A DNA stretch of 10,454 nucleotides, from contig CAKVNA010000019.1 of assembly GCA_934776915.1 (NCBI GenBank), forward strand, positions 1 through 10,454. Direction: 5' to 3'. A program made the position numbers and the translations under genes. Under the pieces are notes generated by a model that had not been told where the DNA came from, ran no database searches, and saw only the letters and a program-made list of their open reading frames with translations. This stretch comes from an uncultured Clostridia bacterium. Lineage in GTDB: Bacteria > Bacillota > Clostridia > Christensenellales > UBA1242. Below are positions 6,895 through 10,454 of the stretch, in pieces (positions within the stretch are counted from its first letter, which is position 1; the number at the start of each line of letters is the position of its first letter).

Positions 6895-8269
6895 TTCTCA
6901 CAGCCTCCCTTTTAAGATTGTAAAGACCTTTCTTGGTGCTGTTCAAAACCATGTAGCAAGCGCAAACGCCACGCAACATAACAAACAGTGTAAAGTAATT
7001 TACAAAAAGTCCAACAAATAGCACACAAGCCATGTGTTTTATGCCTTGTGTTCCCACAATATAAAACACTGCAAGAAGGATAAGCAAGAAAGAATATTTT
7101 TCAAGAGTTGGAAGGACATTTTTCTTGAACCCTGCTCTAATTGCATTTGGAATTTTCTTGCCCGAAGCATATTCTTTGCGTATTCTTTCAAAAATTTGAA
7201 CCATGGAAGAAACGAGAATTAGGAATGTTGCAACAACTCCCAAAACTCCATTTATATCCATAACAACAAGTGGAATTGATTGAAGAAGGAATGCAAAGAT
7301 TGCCACAAAAACAAGCATACTCCAGCTGGCAAGTGCGCCAAACATTCTGTATCTTGTGGATAGGAACAACATAACGCCAACAACCATTGCCACAAGTCCC
7401 ACAATAAGCATTGTTTTTACATTTCCAAAAATTCCAACAACGGAAGTTGAAAGTCCGCTTGTGATGTTGTTATCTACAACTTTTTTAAGAATAACTGGTT
7501 TTGAAAGACTGTTGATTTGAAGTGCCAATGTGTTTGCAAATTCTTCATTTCCATATGCCAAAGTAAGACTTGAGATTGTGCCAGTTTCACTGATTGACCT
7601 GCCTTGTTTCCCTTCATTGTCATACAAAATATTTTGCCCATTTACATGCAAATAGAGTTTGTCAGTGCTACTTGCTCCAGTGGTCATGTTCCTTAACATT
7701 TCTTGCCCTTCGTCATTAAATTCAATAACGACCGACCACAAGTCAGTTGAGCCATAACTTGCCGCTTGCACATAACATTTTTTGAAATATTTGCCAGTTA
7801 TGCTGCCCTCGGCGTCACTTGATGTGCTTTTGTTAAGACTTATTCCGCTTTCAGACGCAATGGACGAAAAAAGGTCTGTCCCAAGCCCACTTTTTGAGAA
7901 CATATTTGTAAGTTTTTCATCATCATAGTTTGAAACAACAATCCTAATTGTCCTTTTTGTTTCCTCGCCAGAGTTGTCCACATGTCCCGACACTTCAAGC
8001 CCATAGCTTGCAAAAACACTTTTATATTTGTCCACAGTTGAGTTTACAGCAATTTCAAATTCACTGTCACTCATGCCTTCTCCTCGCTGTGCCTCAAAGA
8101 CAGACAATCTGCCCCCTGCGATATCATATCCATAATTTATTGCGCCAGCAAATCCACGAAATGTTGTGTTTGTGGTTGGAATAACAAAACTGACAAAAGT
8201 GAGCAACATTCCGATGACTGTCAAAATTGCCACAAGCACAAGTTTAATTCTAGAACTAGTTTTGGTCAT
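6884..8269 (-). CDS. secD: Protein translocase subunit SecD (divergent)
   Basis: A membrane partner of SecF in the Sec translocon accessory complex. From the chosen start it is 461 residues, a normal length for separate Clostridia-type SecD. Visible are an N-terminal membrane segment (about 9-31), a large extracytoplasmic domain to about 280 in which the LGLDLRGG motif is worn down to YGYDIAGG (46-53), and five hydrophobic segments at about 286-435. The family hallmark IFERIRKE is intact at 359-366, but the preceding GMAVDANVL reads FLILVSSMVQ, placing Ser354 at the normally essential proton-relay Asp. The frame is open upstream to 8380, but the ATG at 8267-8269 has AAAGGAG ten bases before it and a near-perfect promoter just upstream that lies inside the longer frame, so the longer form is unlikely. 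It is co-transcribed and overlapping with secF. Confidence 0.9.
   Translation of the reverse strand: MTKTSSRIKLVLVAILTVIGMLLTFVSFVIPTTNTTFRGFAGAINYGYDIAGGRLSVFEAQRGEGMSDSEFEIAVNSTVDKYKSVFASYGLEVSGHVDNSGEETKRTIRIVVSNYDDEKLTNMFSKSGLGTDLFSSIASESGISLNKSTSSDAEGSITGKYFKKCYVQAASYGSTDLWSVVIEFNDEGQEMLRNMTTGASSTDKLYLHVNGQNILYDNEGKQGRSISETGTISSLTLAYGNEEFANTLALQINSLSKPVILKKVVDNNITSGLSTSVVGIFGNVKTMLIVGLVAMVVGVMLFLSTRYRMFGALASWSMLVFVAIFAFLLQSIPLVVMDINGVLGVVATFLILVSSMVQIFERIRKEYASGKKIPNAIRAGFKKNVLPTLEKYSFLLILLAVFYIVGTQGIKHMACVLFVGLFVNYFTLFVMLRGVCACYMVLNSTKKGLYNLKREAVRNEI
6904..6910 (-). promoter_or_regulatory. Ribosome binding site of secF
   Basis: AGGGAGG on the minus strand, nine bases before the secF ATG and lying inside the 3' end of secD. 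It fixes the secF start and fits translational coupling. Confidence 0.75.
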
Positions 8270-8279
8270 TAAAGCCCGT

Positions 8280-8286
8280 CTCCTTT
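8280..8286 (-). promoter_or_regulatory. Ribosome binding site of secD
   Basis: AAAGGAG on the minus strand, ten bases before the ATG at 8269. It decides the start against upstream in-frame codons. Confidence 0.7.
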
Positions 8287-8299
8287 CAATATGCAATCT

Positions 8300-8328
8300 A
8301 TTATATAAAATAAAAATAGTTAAGTCAA
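8300..8328 (-). promoter_or_regulatory. Promoter of secD-secF
   Basis: TTGACT (-35, 8323-8328 on the minus strand), a 17-base spacer and a perfect TATAAT (-10, 8300-8305). Predicted start is near 8293, a leader of about 25 bases. The DNA immediately upstream (8330-8375) is A/T-tract rich and could act as an UP element. This is the strongest sigma-A-type promoter in the window. Confidence 0.85.
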
Positions 8329-8431
8329 TCACAATTTCAATTTCGTTGAAAATTTTTCGTGAAATTTTTAAAACATACAAAAAAAATGACTTAAATCACC
8401 CCAATTTTTGCCCAAAACTCACAATTCAAAC

Positions 8432-8459
8432 AAAAAAAGTGGAGTTTGTTCCACTTTTT
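8432..8459 (-). terminator. Rho-independent terminator of the TIGR04086-type gene
   Basis: A perfect 10-bp stem (8434-8443 with 8450-8459) has a 6-base loop, followed on the minus strand by T7. It begins about 25 bases after the stop of the upstream membrane protein and insulates secDF from it. Confidence 0.85.
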
Positions 8460-8483
8460 CGTCAAAAATTCAAATTGTATGAT

Positions 8484-8870
8484 TTATTTCTTCAAATTCA
8501 CAAGGAATATGCCTGCAATAAGTCCCACAAGCCCTGCAAAAAGCACATCAAAAAGAATGCTTAGGCTAAAAGTAAAAGTTGCTGACAAAAGTCCAAACAC
8601 AGCATACGCCACAACACTGTAAATTGCCCCAACAAGAAGTCCTTTTATCGCCCCTTTGCTTCTGTCGGGCTTCAATGCAACATTCACCCCAAGAACCACA
8701 CTCACAACCTTTATAATCTGATTTACAATCTTAATTGTTGTGTCACCCATTTGCACAAATTTATACACAAGCGCAAATGCCAGCACCCCCACAATCGACA
8801 CACACACCGCAACAAGAACTCCCTTCAAAACGCCAAGAATACTTGCCTTTTTATCCAAAACACCTTCCAT
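8484..8870 (-). CDS. TIGR04086/DUF3792-type four-helix membrane protein
   Basis: A small integral membrane protein of 128 residues with four hydrophobic segments (about 12-37, 49-64, 77-95 and 98-125), a basic N-terminus (DKK) and a short C-terminal LKK. Length, topology, glycine-rich helices and position just upstream of secD fit the TIGR04086/DUF3792 family, which I recall as frequent near secD and yajC in Clostridia. Its biochemical role is unknown; a link to the Sec machinery is only suggested by location. Start choice: the ATG at 8868-8870 follows the purine run GGGGGAAGA directly, whereas an in-frame ATG at 8888, adding MFLGED, has no ribosome binding site. The gene is followed by its own terminator. 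No terminator is visible between it and the upstream surface-protein gene, so the two may share a transcript. Confidence 0.75.
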   Translation of the reverse strand: MEGVLDKKASILGVLKGVLVAVCVSIVGVLAFALVYKFVQMGDTTIKIVNQIIKVVSVVLGVNVALKPDRSKGAIKGLLVGAIYSVVAYAVFGLLSATFTFSLSILFDVLFAGLVGLIAGIFLVNLKK

Positions 8871-8952
8871 ATCTTCCCCCAAAAACATAAATTTAACAAC
8901 TGCTTGTCACTATTTAATGTTTATGGGCAAAAGGTCACAAATATTCATAAAA

Positions 8953-10454
8953 TCACTTCCAAATAGCAAGCAAAGTTTGGTCGCCAACTGTTGTATATTG
9001 AGTTGAGGAAGTGACAATATCCGCCCCGTAACTTCTGAAATCGGTTGCCAAACTGTTTTCCTTTAGGCGGAAGTCTTTTATGGTTAAATAACACTCACTA
9101 GCTGAATTTACAAGAGCTGGAAATCGTATGGTCAAGTAATTTCCGTCAACCAAGTCTTCCTCACGGGGACAAAATGTAATATAAAACATAAGATCATCAT
9201 CAATATAATCTGACTCACTTTTTAGAATAGCAGCAAATGTATCATTTGCAAGTCTGTTTGTGTAAACACCTTGCTTACCTGCTCCAACTGAAATAAACAT
9301 ATAATTTAAACTTGCTGAACAATTAAGTTCTTGTCTGATAAAAGATAATGTATAACTCTTGCCCGCTTGCACTTGAACATTAGTTGAAATTTCATTGTAT
9401 AAATTGCCGCTTTGAATTGAGTATTTGCCGTCTGCAAGTTGCAACATATTTTCATTCGTTGAATTTTGATTTGCAACTTCTTTATCTAAGGCATATTCCA
9501 GTTGTACATTGGAAATTGAAACATTTGCAGAGTAAGGATTTATAAACCTAACTGGTCTGAACGCAAAATATCTTGTTGGGGAGTCCCAATTATTAGTTGT
9601 AGCATAGCCTTCGTGATAATAAAAAGTAATAACACACTTTCCCTTTATCCAAGGGAAATGCTGATAATAAATATCTCGGTTATAATTACCTTCAACCCCA
9701 CAACCCACAGAACACATCATTTCTCCTAGATAAGTTGAGCCGTCATTGGTTGAGGAGTTAACAACATAATCAAAACTAAATGTGTAAGTCAGTCCTTTGA
9801 TAAGATAAATATCAGTTGTATATTGAATATAATATTTATTATCTACCGTCACCGTTCTGTCGGCAAAGTCTAACAAATTCTTAGAATAAGGTTCATATTC
9901 CGTTGCAGTGTCGCCATATTCCAGTTGAATTTTGTAAACATCTGCGTTAATGCTTTTCTCCGCCGTGTATGAGCGTAGCAAACGCAAATAAAGATAAGGT
10001 CTAGAAGACAACTGCTCTGAGGTTGGAGTAAATGCACAAGCAAGCCTATATTCTCCCCCATCGGTATAAATCATTCCACCAGAAACAATATCTTTCGTAA
10101 AACTCCCATTGACCGAAGTTTCGCCACAACCAATACTCGTATCAAAGTCGGCACCGTCCGAAATTGAATTTACTCTATAGTAAAAACTAAGGGTATATGT
10201 TACCCCCGCTTCCAATACAAAATCACAACCAACATTGTTGTTTTGTCCCTCATAATAACTTGTAACAGTCACATTTCTATCTGCAACATTTATTAAATTC
10301 TTTCCCCTATGCCAGCCAACAAAGGTTTTGCCGCTTCTGGTTGGGGTTGGAAGCGTGCCATAAGTGTTACCAAGCGTTACAGGCTTAGAGGATACCCCCC
10401 CCCCCCCGTTGTGGATAACTCGCCGCCGTTGGCGTTGAATGTAACGGTGTAGGT
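8953..10454 (-). CDS. Partial surface protein with split InlB B-repeat and three beta modules, frameshifted at a poly-G tract
   Basis: The 5' end lies beyond the right edge. From the edge to 10408 one frame encodes TYTVTFNANGG and following residues, the first strand of an InlB B-repeat (Flg_new/Listeria-Bacteroides repeat). After 13 G the repeat continues as VSSKPVTLGNTYGTLPTPTR and GKTFVGW, but in a different frame. As written, the upstream frame stops at TAA 10377-10379, so the product is truncated; 11 or 14 G would join the halves. The downstream frame is open for more than 480 codons to TGA at 8953. After the Trp come three tandem beta-rich modules (10302-9028), then TSSTQYTTVGDQTLLAIWK, which resembles the second half of the same B-repeat. 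There is no LPXTG or C-terminal membrane anchor. The likely role is a secreted or surface adhesin or glycan-binding protein (inferred). A GTG at 10272 is not a credible start. Confidence 0.75.
   Translation of the reverse strand, partial: LHRYIQRQRRRVIHNGGGGVSSKPVTLGNTYGTLPTPTRSGKTFVGWHRGKNLINVADRNVTVTSYYEGQNNNVGCDFVLEAGVTYTLSFYYRVNSISDGADFDTSIGCGETSVNGSFTKDIVSGGMIYTDGGEYRLACAFTPTSEQLSSRPYLYLRLLRSYTAEKSINADVYKIQLEYGDTATEYEPYSKNLLDFADRTVTVDNKYYIQYTTDIYLIKGLTYTFSFDYVVNSSTNDGSTYLGEMMCSVGCGVEGNYNRDIYYQHFPWIKGKCVITFYYHEGYATTNNWDSPTRYFAFRPVRFINPYSANVSISNVQLEYALDKEVANQNSTNENMLQLADGKYSIQSGNLYNEISTNVQVQAGKSYTLSFIRQELNCSASLNYMFISVGAGKQGVYTNRLANDTFAAILKSESDYIDDDLMFYITFCPREEDLVDGNYLTIRFPALVNSASECYLTIKDFRLKENSLATDFRSYGADIVTSSTQYTTVGDQTLLAIWK
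9028..10302 (-). repeat. Three tandem jelly-roll-like protein modules
   Basis: Module 1 spans about 10302-9886, module 2 about 9882-9463 and module 3 about 9453-9028, each roughly 140 residues. Shared landmarks are the opening KNLINVADRNVTV / KNLLDFADRTVTV / ENMLQLADGKYSI; then GVTYTLSFYY / GLTYTFSFDY / GKSYTLSFIR; then SIGCGETSVNG / SVGCGVEGNYN / SVGAGKQGVYT; and the closing IQLEYGDTATEYEPY / VQLEYALDKEV / FRLKENSLATDFRSY. The closing LE-G-xATEYEPY type motif is common in carbohydrate-binding-like beta-sandwich domains of surface and phage tail proteins. The copies are diverged at DNA level, so this is an old duplication. Confidence 0.75.
10395..10407 (-). repeat. Poly-G tract (13 G on coding strand), candidate phase-variation switch
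   Basis: Thirteen uninterrupted C on the plus strand, i.e. 13 G in the coding direction, sit inside the B-repeat of the surface-protein gene. They lie between codons for ELSTT and VSSKP. A tract of 3k+2 G (11, 14) keeps the frame and encodes a Gly run. Thirteen puts it out of frame, with a stop six codons after the tract. Tracts of this length are prone to slipped-strand length change. Confidence 0.85.

Noticed and set aside
8270-8380. N-terminal extension of SecD by 37 codons
   Set aside because: It overlaps a perfect -10 and near-perfect -35. The ATG at 8269 has a good ribosome binding site and is followed by a typical membrane-anchor start.
8953-10272. GTG at 10272 as start of a complete 439-residue protein
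   Set aside because: Family sequence (GKTFVGW, KNLIN) continues upstream in the same frame to the poly-G tract, and there is no ribosome binding site or signal peptide at 10272.

Overview
The window looks like a chromosomal segment of a low-GC Bacillota, most likely an uncultured Clostridia-type gut bacterium. This is inferred from AT-rich DNA, GGAG-type ribosome binding sites, U-tract hairpin terminators, the standard code (TGA is used as a stop and Trp is TGG), and the gene order DUF3792-family membrane protein, secD, secF, recJ, which I recall as a common Clostridia neighbourhood. All recognised genes are on the minus strand. The only plus-strand gene is a partial unknown at the left edge.

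Layout, left to right. Positions 2-571 (+) hold the 3' end of an unrecognised helical protein with a repetitive acidic tail, followed by two terminators that separate it from the convergent pnp. pnp (713-2803, -) encodes polynucleotide phosphorylase. rpsO (2933-3193, -) encodes ribosomal protein S15 and has its own terminator, promoter and a leader that could be autoregulatory. recJ (3338-5704, -) has a promoter placed so close to its ATG that the mRNA would be essentially leaderless. secF (5839-6894, -) and secD (6884-8269, -) overlap by 11 bases and form one transcription unit with a near-consensus promoter and a terminator. Upstream lie a four-helix membrane protein of the TIGR04086/DUF3792 type (8484-8870, -) and the 3' part of a surface-protein gene (8953-10454, -) that runs off the right edge.

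The housekeeping genes cover RNA decay and translation (pnp, rpsO), DNA repair (recJ) and protein export (secD/secF). Two things stand out. First, the surface-protein gene carries an uninterrupted run of 13 G on its coding strand (10395-10407), inside an InlB B-repeat. The two halves of that repeat lie in different frames, so as written the protein is truncated just after the tract. A tract of 11 or 14 G would restore it. This is the signature of a phase-variable (slipped-strand) contingency locus, unless the run was miscounted in assembly. In the same protein, three tandem beta-rich modules appear to be inserted into the middle of the B-repeat. Second, SecD and SecF keep their overall motifs but lack the aspartates (and the SecF arginine) normally used in proton-driven export.
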